From positions 22,031-86,030 of the forward strand of contig CABYCY010000005.1 in assembly GCA_902517615.1 (NCBI GenBank): 64,000 bases of DNA. The letters run 5' to 3'. Under the pieces are notes generated by a model that saw nothing but the letters and a program-made list of their open reading frames with translations, did not search any database and was not told the origin of the DNA. Both the position numbers and the translations under genes were made by a program. Shown here piece by piece: positions 18,107-27,074 of this stretch. Origin of the DNA: an uncultured Pelagibacteraceae bacterium. Lineage in GTDB: Bacteria > Pseudomonadota > Alphaproteobacteria > Pelagibacterales > Pelagibacteraceae. The first letter of the stretch is position 1, and each line of letters opens with the position of its first letter.

Positions 18107-18985
18107 ATGAATAAAGAATTTAATAAAGGCTTAATACTTGCTGGATTTGGATCTTTTTGGTGGGGTTTTTTTGGTGTTATTTATTTTAAATCCATTTCAT
18201 ATATTGGACATATTGAATTAGTTGTTCATAGATGTTTGTGGACAGTATTTACTTTAATATTAACTACTTTTATTTTTTCTAAATGGAGTATTTTTTTTAA
18301 AATTATCAAAAATAAATATAATTTAATTTATTTATTTATATCAGGATTTTTAATTTTAATTAATTGGGGAGTCTGGATATATGCAATTGCTACAGATAGA
18401 ATAATTGATGCTAGTTTTGGATATTTTATAATGCCAATTTTAAGTGTAATGCTAGGTTATATTTTCTTTAAAGAAGAACTAAATAAAAAAAGAATTTTTT
18501 CAATTATATTAGTTGTATTATCAATTTTTTTTTTATTAGTTGTTAGTATTAGCTCATTACCATGGGTAGGTTTAATTGTTGCACTTAGCTGGAGCTTCTA
18601 CAATCTAATTAGAAAAAAAATTAACGTTGACACAGATGTAGGTCTTTTAATTGAAAGCTTATTTATATTACCATTTGCGTTGATAGCATTTTATTTCATC
18701 GCAAGTAGAGGATATAATGATTTTCAATTATCAGATCCCCCAATGATGTTATTTATTTTTCTTGCAGGACCAATGACTGTTATACCATTGTTTTTATATG
18801 TTAGAGGAGTTGAATTATGTGGTTTAGGACCAACTGGAATGATTTTTTATATTACACCTACATTACAATTTTTATTAGGATATTTTTATTACGATGAGCC
18901 TTTTTCAATTACAAAATTTGTTAGTTTTATTTTTATTTGGATTGCTGTAATTATATATTTAAAGGATTTGCATGAAACAAATTAG
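18107..18985 (+). CDS. rarD: RarD-type EamA family transporter
   Basis: This 292-residue protein has about ten membrane helices of the drug/metabolite transporter superfamily. The RarD pattern is visible: GSFWWGFFGVIYFKSISYIGHIEL at the start, RCLWTVF, ILINWGVWIYAI and SFGYFIMPILSVMLGYIFFKE. The substrate is unknown. Its last 14 bp overlap the start of the mltB-like gene, which makes it the first gene of a long plus-strand run after the tRNA-Ser cassette. Confidence 0.88.
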   Translation: MNKEFNKGLILAGFGSFWWGFFGVIYFKSISYIGHIELVVHRCLWTVFTLILTTFIFSKWSIFFKIIKNKYNLIYLFISGFLILINWGVWIYAIATDRIIDASFGYFIMPILSVMLGYIFFKEELNKKRIFSIILVVLSIFFLLVVSISSLPWVGLIVALSWSFYNLIRKKINVDTDVGLLIESLFILPFALIAFYFIASRGYNDFQLSDPPMMLFIFLAGPMTVIPLFLYVRGVELCGLGPTGMIFYITPTLQFLLGYFYYDEPFSITKFVSFIFIWIAVIIYLKDLHETN

Positions 18986-19973
18986 GTTTTTAGTGTTTTT
19001 TATATTAATTTCTATTAGTAGTTCTTTCGCTGATATCAACAAAGATTTTGAGAATTGGAAAGTAAATTTTAAAAAACTAGCTCTGAAAAATAACATTTCG
19101 GAAGAAACTTTTGATTTAGTTATGTCTGATACTAAATTCTTATCAGATGTTATCAAATATGACAGATATCAGCCTGAATTTTACGAAGATACAAAGACTT
19201 ATATTTCAAAAAGAACATCATCAAAAAAAGTTTCATTAGGAAAAAAATTTTATGAAAAAAATTCAAGATTAATAAATTCTATAGAAAATAAATTTAACAT
19301 AGAAAAGGAATTACTTTTATCCTTGATGGGTATTGAGACAAATTTTGGAACTTATGTGGGTAAAATGGATATTTTATCTTCTTTAGCAACTTTAAGTTTT
19401 GATAAAAGAAGATCAGATTTTTTTACAAAAGAACTTATAATTCTTTTAAAGTTAATAGATAAAAAACAAATAGATCGTAACACACTTTACGGATCCTGGG
19501 CAGGTGCATTTGGTTTTTTTCAATTTATGCCTTCCACAATGAAAAACTATGCCATCGATTATGATGATAATGGATCTATCGATTTAAAAAATAATAAGGA
19601 TGCCTATGCATCAGCATCAAATTACTTAAATCAAATAGGATGGAAAAGTAGCGAACCTTGTTATTATAAAATAGATTTATCAGATCAAATACCTAGTAAA
19701 TATTTAAATATTTCTGCAAAAAAAATTCATGACAAAAAAAAATTAAAATATCTTAGAAAATATATTAATAATAGTAATGAAATAGACGACAAATTAGATA
19801 ATTTAAATGTTGCCATCATAACTCCTGATAAAGATATAATCCCTGATGCTGAAACCTTAAATCCGGCTTATATAGTATTTAACAATTATGAAGTAATTCT
19901 ACAATGGAATAGATCATTGAGATTTGCTTTAGCTGTTTGCACACTAAAAAATAAATTTAAAAATGAACTTTAA
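18972..19973 (+). CDS. mltB: Lytic murein transglycosylase (MltB-like)
   Basis: This 333-residue protein has a signal peptide (about residues 1-20). The transglycosylase domain reads LLSLMGIETNFGTYVGKM, with E at the expected catalytic position in the GIE motif, and GSWAGAFGFFQFMPSTMKNYAIDYD. It cleaves peptidoglycan glycan strands in the periplasm, forming 1,6-anhydro-muramyl ends. It overlaps rarD by 14 bp and the SPOR lipoprotein gene by 11 bp, and is followed by a D,D-carboxypeptidase, giving a small cell-wall remodelling cluster. Confidence 0.92.
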   Translation: MKQIRFLVFFILISISSSFADINKDFENWKVNFKKLALKNNISEETFDLVMSDTKFLSDVIKYDRYQPEFYEDTKTYISKRTSSKKVSLGKKFYEKNSRLINSIENKFNIEKELLLSLMGIETNFGTYVGKMDILSSLATLSFDKRRSDFFTKELIILLKLIDKKQIDRNTLYGSWAGAFGFFQFMPSTMKNYAIDYDDNGSIDLKNNKDAYASASNYLNQIGWKSSEPCYYKIDLSDQIPSKYLNISAKKIHDKKKLKYLRKYINNSNEIDDKLDNLNVAIITPDKDIIPDAETLNPAYIVFNNYEVILQWNRSLRFALAVCTLKNKFKNEL

Positions 19974-20802
19974 AAATATTATTTCATTATTTTTTTTATT
20001 TTTATTAATTGCTTGCAAACAAATAGATGTAGAACAAGAGAAAAAAATCGAAATTAAGACTAAAATTCTTAAAAAAGATTCTGTATCAACAAAAAAAACT
20101 AATCTAGAAGTTGATAATTTAAATTTTATTTTTGATAGAGATTATAGTAATCAAGGTTTTGCATTTATTTATAATGAAAATTTATATAATGAAAAAAAAA
20201 TATCAAAGAAAATAAATAATAGATCACTACATATTTTTCATAAAAAAATAAAAAAAGGTTCTTTTGTTAAAATTACTAATCCTCAAAATAAAAAAACCAT
20301 TATTGCTGAAGTAATATCTAATGACGCAATTTTTTCTGATTTTTATAATTCTGTAATTACTCAAAGAATTGTTGATGAATTGTCACTTAATTCAAATGAA
20401 CCATATATAAATCTTTTTTTAATATCGAATGAATCAACCTTTGTAGCAAAGAAAGCTAAGACCTATGAGGAAGAAAAAAATGTTGCTGAAAAAGCTCCAA
20501 TTGATGGAATTACTATTGATAATTTAGAAGTAAATGAGGAAAAAAAAGAAGAAAAGACTTTTACAAAGAATTTTTTATATTCAATCAAAATTGCAGATTT
20601 TTATTATGAAGATTCAGCTACAAATATGATTCAAAGAATTAAAGATGAAACCAATATAAAAAACCCAGTTATTAAAAAGTTATCACAAACAAAATATAGG
20701 GTATTATTAGGACCATTTAATGATATAAAAAAACTTCAAGAGTCATTTGATGAAATGAGGCAACTGAATTTTGAAAACTTAAAAATTCTAAAGGATGTAT
20801 AA
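19963..20802 (+). CDS. Lipoprotein with SPOR domain, divergent RlpA-like
   Basis: This 279-residue protein has a lipoprotein signal peptide (LLIAC, C18). The central part (about residues 60-150) resembles a degraded RlpA double-psi barrel: HIFHKKIKKGSFVKITNPQN aligns with the family AHKTLPFGTRVRVTN segment, and an Asn-Asp follows at about the usual place. The C-terminal 80 residues (FLYSIKIADFYYEDSATNMI onward) look like a SPOR domain, which binds denuded glycan at division sites. Position between mltB and a PBP5-like gene supports a role in septal wall processing. Whether the barrel is catalytic is uncertain. Confidence 0.72.
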   Translation: MNFKNIISLFFLFLLIACKQIDVEQEKKIEIKTKILKKDSVSTKKTNLEVDNLNFIFDRDYSNQGFAFIYNENLYNEKKISKKINNRSLHIFHKKIKKGSFVKITNPQNKKTIIAEVISNDAIFSDFYNSVITQRIVDELSLNSNEPYINLFLISNESTFVAKKAKTYEEEKNVAEKAPIDGITIDNLEVNEEKKEEKTFTKNFLYSIKIADFYYEDSATNMIQRIKDETNIKNPVIKKLSQTKYRVLLGPFNDIKKLQESFDEMRQLNFENLKILKDV

Positions 20803-21946
20803 AAAAATATTAATTTACTTATTTTGTAATCTTATTACTTTAAATTTTGCTTTTGCCAATTTTGATATCAAAGCTCGAACGGCAATTCTACTAGATTATC
20901 ATTCTGGTGAAATTTTATTTGAAAAAGATGCTGATAGAAAAATATTTCCAGCATCTATGACTAAAATAATGACTTCAATAATTGCATTTGATTTAATTAA
21001 AAATGGAGAACTTAGTCTTGATGATAAATTTATAGTTTCTGAAAATGCTTGGAGATTATCTCAAGCAGGATATTCCTCAATGTTTATAATGGTTGGTGAT
21101 GAAATATCAGTGGAAAATCTTCTTAAGGGTATAATTATTTCATCCGGTAATGATGCATGCATCGCTTTAGCTGAAGGTATAGCAGGTACAGAGGAAGAAT
21201 TTGCTTTTTTGATGACTGAGAAAGCAAAAGAAATTGGAATGGTGAATACTAATTTCTCTAACTCTTCAGGTATAAATTCACCTGATAACCTTTCTACTGT
21301 TAGAGATATTATGATTATGTCCAGGTATTTAATAAAAAATTATCCTAAATTTTATGAATATTTTAAAGAAACAAAATTCACTTGGGATAGAACGGGTGGA
21401 GATCCTATAACACAAGGTAATAGAAACCCATTGCTTTATAAAAACTTTAATGCTGATGGTATTAAAACAGGATATTTATCATATGAAAAATATTCCCTAG
21501 CCTCATCTATAAATAGAAATGGCAGAAGACTTATATCAGTTGGAAGTGGCTTTAGTTCAAAAAATTCAAGATCAAAAGAAAGTACAAAACTTTTAACTTA
21601 TGGACTAACAAATTTTGATTTAGTTAAGATTACAAAAGCTAATGATGCATTTGCTAAAATAGATGTATGGTTGGGCAAAGATAAAACAGTTGAAGTGTAC
21701 TCTCCAAAAGATATCTATAAAACAATTAAAAAAGCAAAAAAAAAATTATTAAAAATCTCTATAAAATATGAAGGACCTATAGAAGCTCCAATTAAAAAAA
21801 ATCAAAAAATAGCAAAACTAAGAGTAGTTTATGATCAAGAATTAGTTGATGAGTATGATTTACATGCCTTAAAAGAAGTTCAAAAAGTCAATTTTGTTTC
21901 AAGATTACTAAAATCTCTAAATTATTTAATTTGGGGTGATGTCTAA
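20795..21946 (+). CDS. D-alanyl-D-alanine carboxypeptidase (PBP5/6 type)
   Basis: This 383-residue protein has a signal peptide (about residues 1-21). The penicillin-binding motifs are SMTK (S54 nucleophile, K57), SGN in ISSGNDACIALAEG, and KTG in DGIKTGYLSYE. A C-terminal beta-rich domain and an amphipathic tail follow. It trims the terminal D-Ala from peptidoglycan stem peptides in the periplasm. It overlaps the upstream SPOR lipoprotein gene and downstream tmk by 8 bp each. Confidence 0.94.
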   Translation: MYKKILIYLFCNLITLNFAFANFDIKARTAILLDYHSGEILFEKDADRKIFPASMTKIMTSIIAFDLIKNGELSLDDKFIVSENAWRLSQAGYSSMFIMVGDEISVENLLKGIIISSGNDACIALAEGIAGTEEEFAFLMTEKAKEIGMVNTNFSNSSGINSPDNLSTVRDIMIMSRYLIKNYPKFYEYFKETKFTWDRTGGDPITQGNRNPLLYKNFNADGIKTGYLSYEKYSLASSINRNGRRLISVGSGFSSKNSRSKESTKLLTYGLTNFDLVKITKANDAFAKIDVWLGKDKTVEVYSPKDIYKTIKKAKKKLLKISIKYEGPIEAPIKKNQKIAKLRVVYDQELVDEYDLHALKEVQKVNFVSRLLKSLNYLIWGDV

Positions 21947-22550
21947 AAAACCAATCATCGTTTTTGAAGGCATAGAAGGCAGTGGTAAAAGTCACCACAT
22001 AGCTAAAGTATCAAAATATTTCGATAAAAAAAAAATTAGCTACATAAAAATAAGAGAACCAGGTGGAAGTCTAAATTCTGAAAAAATAAGGAAATTAATT
22101 TTAAATAAAAAATCTAATTTCAATGTTAAGACAGATTTACTTTTATACTTAGCTGCTAGAAGCGAAAATATCAATCTTATTAAAAAATTTTATAAAAAAA
22201 AAATAATCTTAATCGATAGATTTACAGACTCTACGATTGCATACCAGCATTATGGAATGGGAGTTAATTTACAAATAATAAATACAATAAATCAATTTTT
22301 ATTAAATAATATTAAAGTTAACTTTACTTTTCTTAATGTTGTAAATAAAAGAAATCTTTTTCTGAGATTAAAAAAAAGAAAATCGCTAAATAGATATGAT
22401 AAGTTTAAAATGAGTTTTTACCAAAAGGTTCAAAAAGGTTTTTTAAAATTAGCTTTTAATAAAAAATTTTATAAAATAATTAATTCAAATTTAGATATTA
22501 AAAGAAATGAAGATCTAATTATTAATCAAATAAAAAAGTTAATTAAATGA
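21939..22550 (+). CDS. tmk: Thymidylate kinase
   Basis: This 203-residue P-loop kinase converts dTMP to dTDP. The P-loop is FEGIEGSGKSHHIAK, the nucleoside site is REPGGS, and LIDRFTDSTIAYQHYGMG holds the DR(F/Y)xxS motif. A GTG three bases earlier is also in frame, but the ATG gives the usual family start. It overlaps both neighbours, and tmk-holB-metG-tatD is a common bacterial order. Confidence 0.95.
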   Translation: MSKKPIIVFEGIEGSGKSHHIAKVSKYFDKKKISYIKIREPGGSLNSEKIRKLILNKKSNFNVKTDLLLYLAARSENINLIKKFYKKKIILIDRFTDSTIAYQHYGMGVNLQIINTINQFLLNNIKVNFTFLNVVNKRNLFLRLKKRKSLNRYDKFKMSFYQKVQKGFLKLAFNKKFYKIINSNLDIKRNEDLIINQIKKLIK

Positions 22551-23476
22551 ATTTAGATTCTGCATCACAAACAAATTTAATTGAGCATAATGAAATTTTT
22601 AATAATTTGTCTCAATTATATATAAATAATAATTTACCTAATAAAATTCTTTTATCTGGTGAAAAAGGGATTGGAAAATCAACATTAGCCTACCATTTAA
22701 TTAATTTTGTATTATCAAAAAATGAGGAACATCCTTATGATTATAAAAATTACAAAATTAATTCTGAGAATAAATCTTTTAAACTTATACAAAATAAATC
22801 TAATTCAAATTTTAATTTAATTGATGTTGCTGAGGATAAAAAAAATATTGATATAAATCAAATTAGAGAGTTAATAATAAATTTAAATAAATCTTCGTTT
22901 AATAATAAAAATAGGTTTGTTCTTATAGATAATATTGAGCTATTAAACATAAATTCTGTTAATGCTTTATTAAAAACTTTAGAGGAGCCTAATGAAAATA
23001 TCAATTTCATTTTAGTAAACAACAATAAAAGAGTTCTTCCCACACTTAAATCAAGATGTTTAAATTTTAAAGTTTTTTTAACAAGAAATCAGTCAATTAG
23101 AATTATTAACAAAATACTCAACGATGATATAAATAATATTATCAATAATGAACTATTAGATAACTATATTACTCCAGGTAAATTATTTAAATTGATAAAA
23201 TTCTCTGAACAACATGAGTTAGATCTTGTTAATATAAATTTAACTAAGTTCCTAAAAACTATAATTAGAAATAAAATTTATAAAAAAGATAAATTAATAA
23301 ATGAAATTCTTTACTCTTTTATTGAACTTTATTTTAGAAGTAATATATGTGTAAAGAATATAAATTTACTTCACTCATATCACTATTTTATAGAATCAAT
23401 AAAGAATACTAAAATTTATAATTTAGACGAGGAAATATTGTTTATGGAATTTGAGGATAAAGTGCTAAATGGATAA
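22547..23476 (+). CDS. holB: DNA polymerase III subunit delta'
   Basis: This 309-residue clamp-loader AAA+ protein has the P-loop LLSGEKGIGKSTLAYHLI near residue 36, NSVNALLKTLEEPNENINFI with the sensor region, and LPTLKSRC, which carries the SRC motif typical of delta' and gamma. Divergence outside these motifs is strong. It is linked to tmk by an ATGA overlap and to metG by an 8-bp overlap. It helps load the sliding clamp at the replication fork. Confidence 0.9.
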   Translation: MNLDSASQTNLIEHNEIFNNLSQLYINNNLPNKILLSGEKGIGKSTLAYHLINFVLSKNEEHPYDYKNYKINSENKSFKLIQNKSNSNFNLIDVAEDKKNIDINQIRELIINLNKSSFNNKNRFVLIDNIELLNINSVNALLKTLEEPNENINFILVNNNKRVLPTLKSRCLNFKVFLTRNQSIRIINKILNDDINNIINNELLDNYITPGKLFKLIKFSEQHELDLVNINLTKFLKTIIRNKIYKKDKLINEILYSFIELYFRSNICVKNINLLHSYHYFIESIKNTKIYNLDEEILFMEFEDKVLNG

Positions 23477-25010
23477 AACTTTTTATATTACCACACCTAT
23501 ATATTATCCATCGGCCAAACCTCACATGGGTCATGCATATTCAAGCATTATTGCTGATTTTTTTGCCAGGTTTAAATTGATAGATGATTATAAGGTTCAT
23601 TTTCTTACAGGCACAGATGAACATGGTTTAAAAATACAGAGATCTGCAGAAAAAGCTGGACAGGAACCTCAAATTTTTTGTGATAAAATAAGCCAAACTT
23701 TTAGAGATCTCTCTGAAACTTTAAATTTATCAAATACCGATTTTATTAGAACTACTGAAGTAAGACATAAAAAAACTGTACAACATCTTTGGAGCGAACT
23801 TGAAAAAAATGATGATATTTATTTATCAAATTATTCAGGATGGTATTCAGTTTCAGATGAAGCCTTTTATAACGAGGATGAAATAGAAGAAGTGGATGGA
23901 AAAAAAATAGCTATATCCTCAAAATCTTTTGTTGAGTGGATTGAAGAAGAGTCATATTTTTTTAGACTTTCAAAATGGCAAAAACCATTATTAGAATATT
24001 ATAAGTCCAATCCAGATTTTATTTCTCCAGAATCAAGAAAAAACGAGGTTATTAGTTTTGTAAAAAGTGGGCTTAAAGATCTTTCTGTAAGCAGGAAAAG
24101 TTTTTCATGGGGTATACCTGTACCAAATAATAGTAATCATGTGATTTACGTTTGGCTTGATGCACTTACAAACTATTTAAGTTCATTAAATTTTCCTAAT
24201 ACAAATGATGATTTATTCAAAAAATTTTGGCCCGCCTCAATACATCTAATTGGTAAGGATATACTTAGATTTCATGCTATTTATTGGCCTGCTTTTCTAT
24301 TAGCTGCTAAAATAGATTTACCAAAGAAAGTTTATGGACACGGCTGGATATTATCTGGTGAAGAGAAGATGTCAAAATCTAAAGGAAATATATTAGATCC
24401 ATTAGAAATAATTAAAGAATATGGCTTAGATCCATTAAGATACTATTTAATCAAAGAAGTTTCTTTTGGAAACGATGGAAATATTTCTCAAGATAGATTG
24501 GAAGATTGTATTAATAGTGATCTAGCTAATAATTACGGAAATTTATGTCAACGTGTCACTGCTTTTGCGATTAAAAACTGTGATGGGAAAATTCCATTAG
24601 AAATTAACTTTCAAGATGAAGATTTATTAATATTAAATAAGTACAGAGACAATTTAGATAACATTAGATCTAAAATTGACGATCAAAATATCAATTTTTA
24701 TATTGATTATATTGTTAATTCTCTTTTTGAAGCTAACAAATATTTTAACGATCAGGAACCATGGAAAAAGAAAGATAATCAAATTAGATTAAATACTATT
24801 GTCTTCACCACACTGGAAATTGTTAGAAAAATAAGTTTTTTGTTGTACCCAATTATTCCTGAATCCTCCCTTAAAGCATTAAAAATTTTTAATATTGAAA
24901 AAAATAAAGTAAAATTAAATACACTCGCAAATAATGAGTATTTAACCAAAGGTAATGATATAAATAAAATAGATATACTTTTTAAAAAAATAGAAAAAAA
25001 AAATGATTGA
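23469..25010 (+). CDS. metG: Methionyl-tRNA synthetase
   Basis: This 513-residue class I synthetase has the HIGH-type motif PHMGHAYSS near residue 18 and EEKMSKSKGN near residue 300. TGTDEHGLKIQRSAEKAG is the typical MetRS segment. The zinc-knuckle insert of the long E. coli type is absent, as in the shorter MetG2 class, and there is no C-terminal EMAP-like domain. It charges initiator and elongator tRNA-Met. Overlaps of 8 bp on both sides place it in the tmk-holB-metG-tatD run. Confidence 0.97.
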   Translation: MDKTFYITTPIYYPSAKPHMGHAYSSIIADFFARFKLIDDYKVHFLTGTDEHGLKIQRSAEKAGQEPQIFCDKISQTFRDLSETLNLSNTDFIRTTEVRHKKTVQHLWSELEKNDDIYLSNYSGWYSVSDEAFYNEDEIEEVDGKKIAISSKSFVEWIEEESYFFRLSKWQKPLLEYYKSNPDFISPESRKNEVISFVKSGLKDLSVSRKSFSWGIPVPNNSNHVIYVWLDALTNYLSSLNFPNTNDDLFKKFWPASIHLIGKDILRFHAIYWPAFLLAAKIDLPKKVYGHGWILSGEEKMSKSKGNILDPLEIIKEYGLDPLRYYLIKEVSFGNDGNISQDRLEDCINSDLANNYGNLCQRVTAFAIKNCDGKIPLEINFQDEDLLILNKYRDNLDNIRSKIDDQNINFYIDYIVNSLFEANKYFNDQEPWKKKDNQIRLNTIVFTTLEIVRKISFLLYPIIPESSLKALKIFNIEKNKVKLNTLANNEYLTKGNDINKIDILFKKIEKKND

Positions 25011-25764
25011 TTCACACTGTCATCTTGATCACGAACCATTGTTAACTGACCTAGCTAATGTGATACAAAGATCTAAAGATGTAGGTATAGAAAAATTATT
25101 AACTATATCAACATCATTTGAAAGTTTTTCTAAAGTAAAAGAATTGATTAATCGAGATGAGATGATCTATGGCACCATTGGTATTCATCCTCATGAAAGT
25201 TCTACAAATATTATTACCTCAAAACAGATTATTGACAATTTGAATGAAAATTCAAAAATCATTGGAATAGGTGAAACTGGTTTAGATTTTTATTATAATA
25301 ATAGCGATATAGAAAAGCAAATAGCAAGCTTTAAGGAACACATCGAGGCATCCATAAAAACTAACACTCCATTAATTGTTCATTCAAGAGATGCTGAAAA
25401 AGAAACTTTTAAAATATTAAATTCCTATAAAAATGAAAAAATTAAAATTTTAATGCACTGTTTTACTGGGTCTAAAGAATTTTCAGAGAAATTATTGACT
25501 TTAAATGCATACTTTTCAGCTAGTGGAATTATTACTTTTAAAAATGCAATAGATTTACAAGAAACATTCAAATCTATTCCGATGGATAATATTTTAATTG
25601 AGACTGATAGTCCTTTTTTGGCGCCTGTTCCTAAAAGAGGAAAAAAAAATGAACCATCATTTATAGATTTTACAGCATCAAAATTAGCTGAAATTAAAAA
25701 CATATCAAAACAAGAACTTATTAAAAAAACTACCAATAATTTTAATAAACTTTTTTTTAATTAA
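25003..25764 (+). CDS. tatD: TatD family metal-dependent DNase
   Basis: This 253-residue TIM-barrel hydrolase has the metal ligands expected for TatD: MIDSHCHLDH at the start, GETGLDFYY near residue 89, HSRDAEKET, MHCFTGS, and ETDSPFLAPVP. Members cleave DNA with Mg2+ and may act in repair or quality control; in this locus (holB-metG-tatD) the YcfH subtype is usual. Length is normal and its start overlaps the metG end. Confidence 0.95.
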   Translation: MIDSHCHLDHEPLLTDLANVIQRSKDVGIEKLLTISTSFESFSKVKELINRDEMIYGTIGIHPHESSTNIITSKQIIDNLNENSKIIGIGETGLDFYYNNSDIEKQIASFKEHIEASIKTNTPLIVHSRDAEKETFKILNSYKNEKIKILMHCFTGSKEFSEKLLTLNAYFSASGIITFKNAIDLQETFKSIPMDNILIETDSPFLAPVPKRGKKNEPSFIDFTASKLAEIKNISKQELIKKTTNNFNKLFFN

Positions 25765-25769
25765 TAATT

Positions 25770-26537
25770 ATGAAATTTATAATTTTAGGTTGTGGTAGTT
25801 CAATGGGTGTACCAAGACCAGATGGTTATTTTGGAAATTGTGATCCAAATAATAAAAAAAATTATAGAACAAGGTGTTCAGCATTAATTCAAACCTCTGA
25901 AGAAAATATACTAATTGATACTTCTCCAGACTTACGTCATCAACTATTAAGACATAAAATAAAAAAAATAAATAAAGTTCTTTATTCTCATATGCATGGT
26001 GATCAGACACATGGTATAAATGATTTAAGATCATTTTACATAAATAGTAGAAGGCAAATAGATGTTTATGCTGATAAATATACATCTAAATATTTAAAAA
26101 ATACCTTTTCGTATATATTCAATGGTTATAAAGAATATCCAGCAACATTAAAATTAAATAAATTACCTAAAATTATATTTTCAAAAAATAATAGTAAAAA
26201 AATTACTATTCAATCCATCACGGTTAAACATGGAAAAGTAAAATCAAATTGTTTTATCATTGGTAAAAAATTAGCTTATATAAGTGATGTAAGCAAAATT
26301 TATGATAAAGATCATAAAAATTTTAAAAATCTTAAATATTTAATAATAGATTGTTTGTGGTACAATTATCATCCATCTCATTTTAATTTAGAAACTTCAC
26401 TATCATTAATTAAGAAATTTAAACCGAAAAATGCTATTCTTACAAATTTATCACCAGTTATAGATTATAAAGATCTTAAAAAAATTTTACCTAAAAATGT
26501 AATACCAGCCTATGACGGGTTAACAATAAAATTATAG
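25770..26537 (+). CDS. MBL-fold metallo-hydrolase (PhnP-like)
   Basis: This 255-residue metallo-beta-lactamase fold protein starts with IILGCGSSMGVPRPDGYFGN, typical of the PhnP / cyclic phosphodiesterase branch. The metal site is SHMHGDQTHGINDLR, with LIDTSPDLRHQ upstream and ISDVSKIYD and HPSHFNL further on. It probably cleaves a phosphodiester. In many alphaproteobacteria such a gene follows tatD, as here. Its end overlaps the end of the convergent glutathione peroxidase gene by 6 bp. Confidence 0.87.
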   Translation: MKFIILGCGSSMGVPRPDGYFGNCDPNNKKNYRTRCSALIQTSEENILIDTSPDLRHQLLRHKIKKINKVLYSHMHGDQTHGINDLRSFYINSRRQIDVYADKYTSKYLKNTFSYIFNGYKEYPATLKLNKLPKIIFSKNNSKKITIQSITVKHGKVKSNCFIIGKKLAYISDVSKIYDKDHKNFKNLKYLIIDCLWYNYHPSHFNLETSLSLIKKFKPKNAILTNLSPVIDYKDLKKILPKNVIPAYDGLTIKL

Positions 26538-27074
26538 AATATTTTCTATTTTATTAATTATCTTCTTTGATAATGGTTTTGTAAAAGATGCAAATGTATC
26601 TTCAACTCTACCTTCTTTGTTAATTAAAATTTTATAAAAATTCCATTTAGGGACTGCTGATTTACCATGATTATCTTTAGCCCACTTAAATAATTTATGA
26701 GCATTTATGCCTTTTACCTCGGTAATCGTTGTTAATGGAAAGTTAATTTCAAAATTAACTTCACAAAATTCTTTAACATCTGAATTTTTATTTTTTTCTT
26801 GATTAAATGAGTTAGATGGTACACCAAGAACAATCAAACCTTTTTCTTTATATAGATCCCACAATTCCTGTAATTCATCATATTGTTTTGTAAATCCACA
26901 ATAACTTGCAGTATTTACAACTAAAATAACTTTATTTTGGTAATCTTTAAAATTAATTGTCTCACCAGTTATACTTTCTATACTAAAATCATAAAAATTT
27001 TTTTCATAGTTCGCAGTTGATGAAGTTTTAAAAAAAAACATAACTAAAGATAATAGAATTATTACTATTTTCAT
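26532..27074 (-). CDS. Glutathione peroxidase, exported, cysteine type
   Basis: This 180-residue protein has an N-terminal hydrophobic signal (about residues 1-20) and a glutathione peroxidase fold. VVNTASYCGFTKQYDELQEL has the catalytic C59 (codon TGT, not selenocysteine), VLGVPSNSFNQE holds the Gln, and KWNFYKILI holds the Trp-Asn of the catalytic tetrad. It reduces peroxides, probably using thioredoxin or glutathione, in the periplasm if the signal is used. It overlaps nhaA by 4 bp. Confidence 0.92.
   Translation of the reverse strand: MKIVIILLSLVMFFFKTSSTANYEKNFYDFSIESITGETINFKDYQNKVILVVNTASYCGFTKQYDELQELWDLYKEKGLIVLGVPSNSFNQEKNKNSDVKEFCEVNFEINFPLTTITEVKGINAHKLFKWAKDNHGKSAVPKWNFYKILINKEGRVEDTFASFTKPLSKKIINKIENIL

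Noticed and set aside
26896..26903. Selenocysteine in glutathione peroxidase
   Set aside because: The catalytic codon is TGT (Cys), not TGA.
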